Assembly (NCBI RefSeq): GCF_024586455.1
Contig: NC_065920.1
Location: forward strand, 56,799,960 to 56,863,959
Length of the DNA: 64,000 nt
Direction of reading: 5' to 3'
Source: Bactrocera neohumeralis
Lineage: Eukaryota > Arthropoda > Insecta > Diptera > Tephritidae
Positions 11,301 through 21,224 of this stretch are shown here, piece after piece; position 1 is the stretch's first letter; every line of letters begins with the position of its first letter. Both the position numbers and the translations under genes were made by a program. The notes under the pieces are model-generated. The model had not been told where the DNA came from. It worked only from the letters and a program-made list of their open reading frames with translations, and searched no databases.

Positions 11301-11865
11301 ACCAGAGGATCGGCTTTGTTTCTGTGAAATATGTTTTTGTAATTGTTACCCTTTCAAAATACCTATAATAGAATTGCATTGGTTCGTAATGGCTTTGTTG
11401 GTCGTTATGTCGTTGTCGTCGTTATGTAGGTTGTTTATGTAGGTCGTTAAAGGTACATTTGAATATTTTCATTAGTAAATGAGGGTACGGTCCACTATAT
11501 AAGAACTTAACAGCAAGAAAATGACAGGAAACTAATATATGCATATAAAAACTTTCTCCAACAGTATATCTTAAAAGACTTATAGTTCTCTCTACAATAC
11601 TTTCTAAAATTCATAGAGGCACAAACGATCACATCCAGAAAATGCTACTGTTTCATGACTACATCGTCTTGATATGATTGATATTATATTATTATTATTA
11701 TTGAATTTTAACAACTCTCTGCTTCAACACATTACGTATGTATATCTTCATATACAAATGTATGCTTATATAATATATGAACAAAAAGTTGAACCTTAGG
11801 TATATTCAGTATCGTTTCGTAGCCAGCTCTAAAATCACGTATGATTTAGTTGGTAATAGAATCCC

Positions 11866-11960
11866 TGATTGAATAACCACTAAGTAGGCGGATAATACTC
11901 ATTCTTTGAAGAGCACTGACACTTATACGGACACATATCACCATGCATTAAATTTGCATA
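11866..11960 (+). repeat. Diverged copy of the flank at 6895-6965
   Basis: GATTGAATAACCACTAAGTA, GGATAATACTCATTCTTTGA and ACTTATACGGACACA line up with TTGAATGACCACTAAAGTAG, GGATAGTACTTATCCTTGAA and ACCTGAACGGACACA. It therefore belongs to an unnamed dispersed repeat that also flanks the DUF7869 transposon. 11961-12395 shows nothing recognisable. Confidence 0.55.
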
Positions 11961-12395
11961 TACATTTCTCCATTTAAGAGCAAAGGTCGAAATAACCACA
12001 CCCTTAGTCTAAAGGCTAAATACTTATCGTTTATTACTTTTTTTAATGAGCGACACGACATATACGTAACTACGTTTGACTTGATCAATATGAACAAACT
12101 AAAACTTCAACCATAAAGATCGGCATGAAAAAAGAGCTTCTCAAAAAAACACGGAAGTATTTTAAACCGCACATGAGCGACCCTTGGCACTCAGTTATTG
12201 ACACTTTAATGTGGGAAATCCTAGTTACAATTGTTGCATTTTGTTTTTTTTTCACAAAAGATGTTTGCAATCCGCATACGATTTGGACTTAATGTGACAG
12301 CGATTCGGTGTTGTACAAAGAACATGCAAAAATACCGTCTCATGCTGTGGCAAACACGTGTTGAATGACTGAGGCACACTCTGTGTAACTGTATA

Positions 12396-12545
12396 TGTGA
12401 CCTGGTCTACGGAAAGGGGGCTTAGGTGTCAAAAAAAAAAGGAGAACAATTAATGAGATAACGAGAAACTGACGATTATTTTTAACAGCTTTTCCCAGAA
12501 AACTAGTTTTCGCACGTTAGCTCCCTTTTCGTAGACCAGGTCACA
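12396..12545. mobile_element. 150-bp miniature element, deletion derivative of the DUF7869 transposon
   Basis: Ends are TGTGACCTGGTCTACGG and, inverted, CGTAGACCAGGTCACA, about 25 bp of TIR. It is flanked by TATA on both sides (12392-12395 and 12546-12549), so the target duplication is TA or TATA. The left 30 bases match the transposon end at 6975. The middle 35 bases match 9947-9978 exactly. The right part has no other copy in the window. This is the expected form of a non-autonomous derivative with one large internal deletion. Confidence 0.8.
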
Positions 12546-12664
12546 TATACATATTGCACTTGCGCAAATGCGGGTTCTAATTAATTTAAGTAAAGTTGAA
12601 AGAATTTTTTTTTTGAATCTTGGTGGGCTAGGTTCAGCACCTAATAATTATATTTTATATATTC

Positions 12665-13722
12665 TTTTTGTTTTTTATACTCTCGCAATAAAGTTGCTAA
12701 GGAGAGTATTATAGTTTTGTTCACATAACGGTTGTTTGTAAGTCCTAAAACTAAAAGAGTCAGATATAGGGTTATATATACCAAAGTGATCAGAGTGACG
12801 AGTAGAGCTGAAATCCGGATGTCAGTCTGTCCGTCCGTCCGTGCAAGCTGTAACTTGACTAAAAATTGAGATATCAGGATGAAACTTGGTACACGTAGTT
12901 TTTGGCTCCATAAGAAGGTTAAGTTCGAAGATGGGCAAAATCGGCTAACTAACTAAAACCGAAAATCCATAAAGTGTCATAACTAAGCCATAAATAAAGA
13001 TATTAAAGTGAAATTTGGCACAAAGGATCGCATTAGCTATGGGGCATATTTGGCCGTAATTTTTTTGGAAAAGTGGGCGTGGTCCCGCCCCCTACTAAGT
13101 TTTTGTACATATCTCGGAAACTACTATAGCTATGTCAACCAAAGTCTATAGAGTCGTTTCCTTCAGGCACTTCCATATACAGTTCAAAAATGAAATAAAT
13201 CGGATAATAATCACACCCACCTCCCATACAAAGGTTATGTTGAAAATCACTAAAAGTGCGTTAACCGACTCACAAAAACGTCAGAAACACTAAATTTTAC
13301 GGAAGAAATGGCAGAAGGAAGCTGCACCTAGTCTTTTTTTTTAAATTGAAAATGGGCGTGGCCTCGCCTACTTATGGACCAAAAACCATATCTCAGGAAC
13401 TACTCAACCGATTTCAATGAAATTCGGTATATAATATTATTTTCTTAACACCCTGATGATATGTACGAAATATGGGTGAAATCGGTTTACAACCACGCCT
13501 TCTTCCAATATAACGCTATTTTGAATTCCATCTGATGCCTTCTCTGTATAATATATATGTACATTAGGAGCCAATGATGATAGCGGAACAAAACTTTACA
13601 CAAATACGGTATTTGAAAAATATGTAAATGACGGATATGGAAATCTCGATTATCACTTTATCATGCGAGAGTATAAAATGTTCGGTAACACCCGAACTTA
13701 GCCCTTCCTTACTTGCTTTCAT
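12665..13722 (+). repeat. Family A repeat (mini-me-like), full copy A2
   Basis: Head TATACTCTCGCAATAAAGTT to GGAGAGTATTATAG, then GATCAGAGTGACGAGTAGAG, the microsatellite GTCTGTCCGTCCGTCCGTGC, several degenerate sentences of the type CTCGGAAACTACTATAGC, and the tail GTTCGGTAACACCCGAAC followed by TTAGCCCTTCCTTACTTG. No real open frame. Both ends can fold into short hairpins. The (GTCY)n tract close to the head is the hallmark reported for dipteran mini-me elements. 12546-12664 is plain flank. Confidence 0.85.
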
Positions 13723-13779
13723 TTCTGTTTGAAAACACAAAATCAATATCAATAAAAAATGTAAATAATGTGGTTTAAT

Positions 13780-14180
13780 AATAAATGATTGGAATAACCG
13801 GTGAGCAGACGAAAAGAGTATTCGGATGTTGATCGTTCGTATTGGGTTGAACGAAGCGCGCAGAATTGATGTCGATCAAAGTAGATCCAGTTCTTTTGTT
13901 AGTTGCTGCTTCACGTATACGTGGTGGCTTCGTGGATGTTCTTCTCAGTTGTTGAATGTGATGTTATTCTCGAGTGTGGTAAGTTGTCACGTCAGATGTT
14001 AGGGTGCGCAAGTTTTTCCCGGGTAGAGTCATTCACTCAACTCATTTAAACACTGTTAATTATTATAGCATAAATAGTAATTACTATAATTAATAAATCG
14101 CAACGTATATATAGCGGGTGAACAACGTAAAGGAAGACAACCGGAAAAGACTGTCAACGGAAGTCACAGCGGGTTTTTGC
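13780..14180. repeat. Unidentified repeat shared with 4820-5200
   Basis: AGGGTGCGCAAGTTTTTCCC, GGTAGAGT and CTCATTTAAACACTGTTAA correspond to the block near 5130-5200. The part ATTATTATAGCATAAATAG, TATAATTAATAAA and GTCACAGCGGGT is loosely echoed at 60600-60670. Possibly pieces of an LTR, but no TG...CA ends or primer-binding site could be defined. Confidence 0.35.
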
Positions 14181-14322
14181 ACAACTTGGTTATTGTGCAT
14201 GCCTCCGTTTGCTATTTTTTGCATTAGAAGGAAGCATCGAAAGCCGGAGTGCAGAATTTTAAATCGCTAAATCTAACCTACTCCAAACTCATATCTCTCC
14301 CACGGAACAACCGAATTAATAG

Positions 14323-14878
14323 CGTGATTCTGTGACCAGTCTCTAGTGTCTATTTGAGACATTTTGAGGTAAAATCTCAATTTGTGACTAGTTACTATTC
14401 ACTAAACAGTCTCTAGCGTTAGTCTCAAAATATTGCCTCAAATTTAAGACCTGGTAGTTAGCAGGTCACAAAACCAAAAAGAACTCTTGTCTGCCATTTT
14501 GAATATACTGAATAGAGATCATCATAGATATTAATCGGTTGTCGTTTTTTTATATTTTGTAAGCAACTCAAACACGAAAAGGTTAAAAATAAATCAATTT
14601 TACATAAATTTCGTAAATATTATGAAACAAAGTCAACATATATTTTTATTTTTATTGATAAATATGTTTTTTGACTATGTTATAGAAAATTTAATAGTAT
14701 TTGTTATCGACATATTTATTTTCATTCAAGTTTAAAAACATCTCTGAATAATGAAAAGTAATAGATTTTGTGACTGTCACTTACGGAATAGCAAAATCGT
14801 CTCAAGTCTCAAAAATTGTCTCTAACTTAAAATCTCAAATTTATAGACTTGAGACTGTATCACGGTACAGAATCGCAC
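14323..14878. mobile_element. Candidate miniature element rich in GAGAC/GTCTC
   Basis: Left end CGTGATTCTGTGACCAGTCTC and right end, inverted, CGTGCGATTCTGTACC...CAGTCTC, matching with a gap. Both subterminal zones repeat GAGAC or GTCTC at short intervals (AGTCTCTAGTGTC, TTTGAGACATT, GACTTGAGACTG), a pattern typical of transposase-binding subterminal repeats. No gene inside and no clear target duplication. Superfamily unknown. Confidence 0.45.
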
Positions 14879-14994
14879 GGTAAGTATTACTTCATGGTGC
14901 TTCCGTAAATGTTTTCCATTTCCGGTTTTTTTTTTTGGTTTTCAATACAAACAGAGGCAGATTTTACTGTGCTAACAGAGTTGTGGAGCAAATA

Positions 14995-16080
14995 GTGAGC
15001 TGAATATTCAAATATCCGCCTTTTTCTCTTTTGAATTCGCGGCTATGTATAAAGCGTTACAGAGCTCGTATCTGGCAACACCACACATTTTTGAAAGGTC
15101 TTGACTTAACATACAAAACGATGCTATGCATGATTTGTTTGGATATTGCATTCAACACTTATATACGTGTAAACATGAAGTTCACCAGCGCCGAAATTCG
15201 CGATATTTTAAAGTTTTCCTTCGTTATAGGCAAAACCGCTAGAGAAACGCTCCGTCAGATTAACCCATTTAGACCTGAAACTATTTTTTTTTAATTGAAG
15301 TGTTTTGTGTCTATTTTTATTCAGAGCGGGTGAAAACGACACCATGGATAAGCCAGGCGGGGGAAGACCTGTGACGACGAATACTGATCAAATCATGGAA
15401 AACATCGGAGTACACCGGCATGTGGCATCTCGTGACATCGCCCAGAAGGTGACAGTTAGTCACCAAACCATTTTAAACCATCTACAGAAGGCTGGATACA
15501 CAAAAAAGCATGATGTTTGGGTGCCGCATCATTTGACGCAAAAAAAACCTTCTGGACCGAATCAACGCCTGCGCTATGCTGCTGAAACGAAACGAATTCG
15601 ACCCATTTTTGAAGCGGATGGTGTCTGGCGACGAAAAATGGATCACATACGACAATATCAAGCGTAAACGATGGTGGTCGAAGGCCGGTGAATCGTCCCA
15701 AACAGTGGCCAAGCCGGGATTGACGGCCAGGAAGGTTTTGCTGTGTTTGGTGGGATTGGAAGGGAATCATTCACTATGTGCCACTCCCATATGGCCAGAC
15801 GCTTAATTCTACCATCTACAACAACGAACAACTTTACCGCTTGAAGCAGGCCATCGACCAGAAGCGCCCAGAATTGGACAACAGGAAGGGTGTAGTGTTC
15901 CACCAGGACAGAGCCAGACCACACACTTCGTTGATGACTCGTCAGAAGCTACGGGAGGCTGGATGGGAGGTTTCATCGCATCCACTATACAGTCCGGACA
16001 TAGCGCCAAGTGATTACTAGCTGTTCTTGTCCATGGCGAATCCGCTTCGCTTAAACTCCTTTCGCGTTGGCGACTAAAGG
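14995..16080 (+). pseudogene. Mariner (DD34D) transposase, decayed copy M1
   Basis: Cut-and-paste transposase. N-terminal part FTSAEIRDILKFSFVIGKTA (15180 on), helix-turn-helix region RHVASRDIAQKVTVSHQTIL, WVPHHLTQKK, then in shifted frames SGDEKWITYDNIKRK (first acid), VVFHQDRARPHTS (second acid) and YSPDIAPSDY (third acid). 34 residues separate the second and third acids. Deletions remove the region between the N-terminus and RAGENDTMDK and also part of the middle, and a stop follows PSDY. It opens with CAAATATCCGCCTTTTTCTC, matching the left end of the sister copy at 49558. No intact TIR pair seen. Confidence 0.85.
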
Positions 16081-16179
16081 ATTACAATATCCCATCATGT
16101 CTTATTACGCACTTCTGTTAGGCACTATATGATTTGTGGTTCCCTCATAGCTTTCAGCTGCCAGATTTATCATATGTAA

Positions 16180-16760
16180 CAGACACGATTGGAAAGATAA
16201 ACCTTCAATGCAGCTATCCCCATTTCCTACAGTCATATTCAGTGATAGTCAAGCGGCTTTTAAAGCGGTCTCTGCGTACGAGGGCAAATCGTTAATGGTG
16301 CAGGAGTGTATCGAACGGCTGGAGAGTATACCTGATCGTAGTCAAGAAAGTAAACGGGAATGAACTGGCTGATGAGCTCGCCCACTCCGCAACATTCGCC
16401 AACATAGTAGGACTTGAACCTTTCGTTGCGGTTGGTCCCCATACCATAAATGAGCTGCTCCGCAATGATGAAGGAGTTGGCAGGGAGGGGTATTGGTAAC
16501 AACTCGAAGACATGCGTCATGCCAAGTTGCGAATGGGTGGCTACAACCTAAGTTGCAGCCTTCCAAGGGCTAAGCTCTGGCAACTTTCTACATTGGTCAT
16601 TGCAAGCTCAAGAAGCACTTCTTTAACATGGGCCTAGCTTCTTGTGCAAATTGCTGGTTCTTCGACATGGGGCCGGGAACTCCAGAATAGCTGGTAATTG
16701 ACTGCAGAGCAATCTGTAGACGCATGATAAAAGCCCTTGGATCCATGTTGCCAAACAGGT
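16180..16760 (+). pseudogene. Non-LTR retrotransposon RNase H fragment
   Basis: Plus strand reads VIFSDSQAAFKAVSAYEGKS (16232 on). After a frameshift it reads NELADELAHSATFA (16360 on), which is the last part of RNase H, and then ELLRNDEG and RHAKLRMGGYNL. Only the second half of RNase H and part of the following Cys region remain. Belongs to an RNase H-carrying LINE clade (I, R1 or LOA type; clade not resolved). Distinct in sequence from 32194-33066. Confidence 0.7.
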
Positions 16761-17450
16761 ATTATATCGTCTCAATAGAATCTAGCAGTATATTGGAATT
16801 TGTAACAAGTGAGTCGTTGTGACTTAGGAAAAGTTATAATAGATCTCAGGTCACGGTGGAATTCTCATTTATTTATCTATATATCCAATTGATATTTAAA
16901 CATATTTGTTCTCCTAACGGCTTTCATTCAGAACAACATTTATGAAGATCTAACTACTTACGATAAGACAAAATATACATAGATACTGCCCAAAGTGGTA
17001 GGCCACAAGTATTAAATTTTGGTTGAATCAATGACATTGAAAATCGTCCCTACTCTTAAAAAATATTTTTGATATTTGATATTTGTTAAGAGATAATCAA
17101 CCAGATATATACAATATTTCTAATTAACAAAACCTCCGAAAAATGCAGCTTAAAGATTGAATAATATATGTAACATTCGTGCAGGAGAGAGTAAGACAGG
17201 TTCACGTATGTGTGTGCAATCTAAGAAGATTTATGAGTTGAAATATGAGCTAAATCGACAACCGATAAATAAAGGGCTGGTCTCTTGTTCCAGAAAAAGA
17301 AAACACAAGGTAAGAAAACAAATTATCATTAATTTCTCTTTCCAAATATTTCTTACTTATTACTTCGAAATTTTGTGGCAATCATGTGCACTAGCTAATA
17401 CTTAATTTAAACATAGATGCTGAAAGCGTAGCATGCGTGCATATGCAATA
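16761..17450. other. No gene recognised
   Basis: AT-rich sequence with short open frames lacking any family signature. Confidence 0.5.
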
Positions 17451-18070
17451 GGGTGGGTCAAAATCGAATTCTTTTCGCTTGGTTATCTTAAAAAAAGATT
17501 AATATATCTCATCTAAGAAAGCCGCTCCAAGTACCAGCTCTTAATTGCAACTGGAAGGTTCTCCTCTTACAGTTTTCTATTTTTGTCTTATTATCAGATA
17601 CGAAAATTCAAATCTATTCCAAGTATTTGGAAAAATATCTCCTTTGAAATATTAACAGTTAAGACTTGATTGTTGTAAGACAAGATTTCTTACATTTTTT
17701 TAGAGGGGTTTCATGGGATTCCTCGGGTAAAGCACAGCATTTTTCAAACAATTATTTTCTAATTTTTTTTTTCTCATACAAAAATTAAACTTTTTACTGT
17801 TTCTAAAGTACACTATTAACGAAGAAATTCTGAAATTTTTGGCATGAAATATATTAAAGTCGGTCATTGCAACGCCATATCCAGTGAAACCTTGTTGGCA
17901 GGATAATATAAAGTGAAGAAAGACGTGTTTTAGTTAAAACCTTAACTTAAAACTTGGACGAAAAAAACACACAAAAACTGAAAATTGGACTTTTGGCAGG
18001 CATTTTTACGAAAAAAATGAAAATTCCAGTGAAAATTTCACAATTTTTTTTTTCAAACAGAAGTATTCAA
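17451..18070 (+). repeat. Family G repeat, left-half copy
   Basis: Begins AGGGTGGGTCAAAATCG and continues with ATCTAAGAAAGCCGCTCCAA, TGGAAGGTTCTCCTCTTACA and CTTATTATCAGATACGAAAA, matching the left arm of the repeat at 20231. The right half is not recognisable. The stretch after 17700 is AT-rich and unassigned. Confidence 0.5.
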
Positions 18071-18073
18071 AAA

Positions 18074-19186
18074 CAAGTAAGGAAGGGCTAAGTTCGGGTG
18101 TCACCGAACATTTTATACTCTCGCATGATAAAGTGATAATCGAAATTTCATTATCCGTCATTTACATATTTTCTTATTTTGCTGTAAAATTAATTAGATT
18201 AGATCAATTTGTGTACTTTGAGTATTGAATTGTATTTTCATTTCCTAATGTATATACATACATATGTACGAGTATTAAATATACAGAGAAGGTATCAGAT
18301 GGAATTCAAAATAGCGTTATATTGGAAGAAGGCGTGGTTGTGAACCGATTTCACCCATATTTCGTATATGTCATCAGGGTGTTAAGAAAATATTATATAC
18401 CTACCGAATTTCATTGAAATCGGTAGAGTAGTTCCTGAGATATGGTTTTTGGTCCTTAAGTGGGCGACGCCACGCCCATTTGCAATTTTTAAAAAAAAGC
18501 CTGGGTGCAGCTTCCCTCTGCCATTTCTTCCGTAAAATTTAGTGTTTCTGACGTTTTTTGTTAGTCGGTTAACGCACTTTTAGTGATTTTTAATATAACC
18601 TTTGTATGGGAGGTGGGCGTGGTTATTATCCGATTTCTTCCATTTTTGAACGGTATATGGAAATGCCTGAAACAACTCTATAGAGTTTGGTTGACATAGC
18701 TATAGTAGTTTCCGAGATATGTACAAAAAACTTAGTAGGGGACGGGGCCACGCTCACTTTTCCAAAAAAATTACGTCCAAATATGCCCCTCCCTAATGCG
18801 ATCCTTTGTACCAAATTTCACTTTAATATCTTTATTTATGGCTTAGTTATGACACTTTATAGGTTTTCGGTTTTCGCCATTTTGTGGGCGTGGCAGTTAG
18901 CCGATTGTGCCCATCTTCGAACATAACCTTCTTATGGAGCCAAGAAATACGTGTATCAAGTTTCATCATGATATCTCAATTTTTACTCAAGTTACAGCTT
19001 GCGCGGACGGACGGACAGACGGACGGACGACAGACAGACATCCGGATTTCAACTCTACTCGTCACCCTAGTCACTTTGGTATATATAACCCTATATCTGA
19101 CTCTTTTAGTTTTATGACTTACAAACAACCGTTATGTGAACAAAACTATAATACTCTCCTTAGCAACTTTGTTGCTAGAGTATAAA
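18074..19186 (-). repeat. Family A repeat, full copy A3
   Basis: Reads from the tail CAAGTAAGGAAGGGCTAAGT and GTTCGGGTGTCACCGAAC to the head TTTGTTGCTAGAGTATAA, with the (GTCY)n tract appearing as GGACGGACAGACGGACGGAC at about 19005. Colinear with A2 in reverse. The open frames over it are incidental. Confidence 0.87.
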
Positions 19187-20228
19187 AAAGAATTGCATCT
19201 CAAAGACTTGTGTAAAATTTCATGACGATCGGTTGAGTAGTTCTCGAGAAATCTTGCCAACCCACTTCAAAAACACAGTTTAGAGAAAAACGCGTTTAGT
19301 GATAAAGATAGAGTGCAAAAGTTCTCAAAGCTCTATCTCCGAAACTATAACTCACAAGGACAATATTCTGGAGGCATTGTCGAATTTAATAAGGCAATCA
19401 AAAAATCGAAGTTTTAAACCCGTAAACCCATGTAACCCCTTACATAATGAACAAATCATTAAAATTAAATGGGAATTCGTATAAACACTTGCTTACAATT
19501 ATCAAATATATGCATACATATATATATATTAATTAAGAAGTGTCTAAGAACCTATTTTTTAGAGTACCAAGCGATAACTATATATGTTTTTTTTTACCCT
19601 CCCTACTGTACACGGCGTATGAGTAATATTACTACGTCGTATGTGAACTTAAGCTGCGAACTAAATGAAGGGTGTTAACAACTAATGAACGACCAAATGT
19701 TTGGCATTAATTACTTCATTACTCCAAATGGATTACTTGCGATACATTTTGCAAAACGGTAGAAATAATACTTAGCGCTAACGTTCGCATAGCGTTACCG
19801 CGTTAGCACGTACATATGTTATGATGGTTAATACGGTACAATTGTTGTATTTTCACAGCATCGCCAACAACTCGATAACCACGATAATAGTAACATCAAA
19901 CTCTGTATGCTTAATTAAATACTTTGAGTCTTATTTACAACTTCTCGGTACTTTTTTGTCACAATGTCTAATAGGTATAGTATACTATAGCAGACCAAAA
20001 TAAGTTTCTTCTTGTTAACGTTCCCATTATTACTATCATACTTAATCATAGAAATCGGAACCACCTTATGACAGACTTGATCCTAGTGTTGATTAATACC
20101 GTAATTGGACACCTTAATTTACGCCTCCAAACTGCAATTTTAATATATGCACTTGATCTATTTCGTTGTTGTCAAATACTTGCATATATGAATATAGCAG
20201 TAGTTATTGTACTGTATATACATATACA
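19187..20228. other. No gene; one common transposon phrase
   Basis: 19200-19345 carries CAGTTTAGAGAAAAACGCG and TCTCCGAAACTATAACTCAC, which recur at 57095 and 57170 and are typical internal sequence of miniature elements in this genome. The rest is AT-rich with nothing recognised. Confidence 0.4.
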
Positions 20229-20230
20229 TT

Positions 20231-20720
20231 AGGGTGATTGTAAAACATTTTTTTTTATTCCACGTCTGCGCAATTGGATTTCACTCTCAAAAATAGGTTC
20301 CTAGGATATCACCTCTAAGAAAGCCTCCCAAATATGAGTTTTTAATTGTAACGGGAAGGTCCTCCGCCTAACGGTTTTCTATTTTTTCTTATTATCAGAT
20401 AGAAAAATTTATATCTCGCTTCCAACTACTTGAAAAAATATTTTGTTAATTAGGTTTTCTAGGAAATTGAATGCTCTAAAATATGGTCTCTTATGATTTT
20501 TTCGTAAACCCAACCGTTTAAAAGATATTAACGGTTGAAATTTGACTATTTTTTGGAAAAATTCTTTTTTCTTATTAATTTTATAACTCAAAAAAAAAAC
20601 TATTATGAATGATGATACACATAGTTTTGTAGGAAATTTACTGCTCTATAAAAATGGTCTACTACGATATTTCGATTAAGTTAAGCGTTTACGAGATATT
20701 CATCGTCAAACATCAATGCA
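20231..20720 (+). repeat. Family G repeat, copy G1 (left arm of a large palindrome)
   Basis: Starts AGGGTGATTGTAAAAC. 20300-20592 is the reverse complement of about 20838-21150 with scattered differences. This can be seen from two nearly identical peptides, both starting MSYKINKKK, read from the minus strand here and from the plus strand in the other arm. These peptides are a by-product of the palindrome, not genes. Confidence 0.65.
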
Positions 20721-20724
20721 TATT

Positions 20725-21215
20725 AGGGTGATTCAAAAAAATTTTTTTTTTTTTTTCGTTTGGTACCCTGAAAAATGGGTTCCTAGACACCTCTAAGAAA
20801 GCCTCTCCAAAAATCTATTCATAATAATTTTTTTTCATTGAGTTATAAAATTAATAAGAAAAAAAGAATTTTTCCAAAAGTAGTCAAATTTCAACCGTTA
20901 ATATCTTTTAAACGGTTGGGTTTTACGAATAAAAAATTCCGTAAGAGACCATATTTTAGAGCATTCAATTTCCTACAAAACCTAATTAACAAAATATTTT
21001 TGAATTATTTTCAAGTATTGGAAGGAGATATAAATTTTTCTATCTGATTAATAAGAAAAAATAGAAACCGTTAAACTGAGGACCTTTGTTTCTTTATCCT
21101 TTTATTCAATTATAAATGCTCATATTTGAAAACTAGGCTTTCTTAGAGGTCCCTAGGAACCTATTTTTTTGCACGTGACCTATTGAAAAAAAAAAAAAAA
21201 CTTTTTGAATCACCC
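20725..21215. repeat. Family G repeat, copy G2 with inverted ends
   Basis: Ends AGGGTGATTCAAAAA and, inverted, TTTTTGAATCACCC. Both sides also carry GGTTCCTAG and CTCTAAGAAAG (right side CTTTCTTAGAG). Shares its right half in inverted form with G1. A foldback or miniature element with poly-A/T-rich ends. Confidence 0.65.
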
Positions 21216-21224
21216 ATACCATAT

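Noticed and set aside
15456..16009. Minus-strand frames over 15.4-16.0 kb
   Set aside because: Shadows of the plus-strand mariner transposase.
18626..19185. Four overlapping frames in the 18-19 kb region
   Set aside because: They are translations of the family A repeat, including its GTCY tract.
20409..21047. Two similar short proteins (MSYKINKKK...) on opposite strands
   Set aside because: They come from an inverted duplication of AT-rich DNA, have no family match and no gene context.
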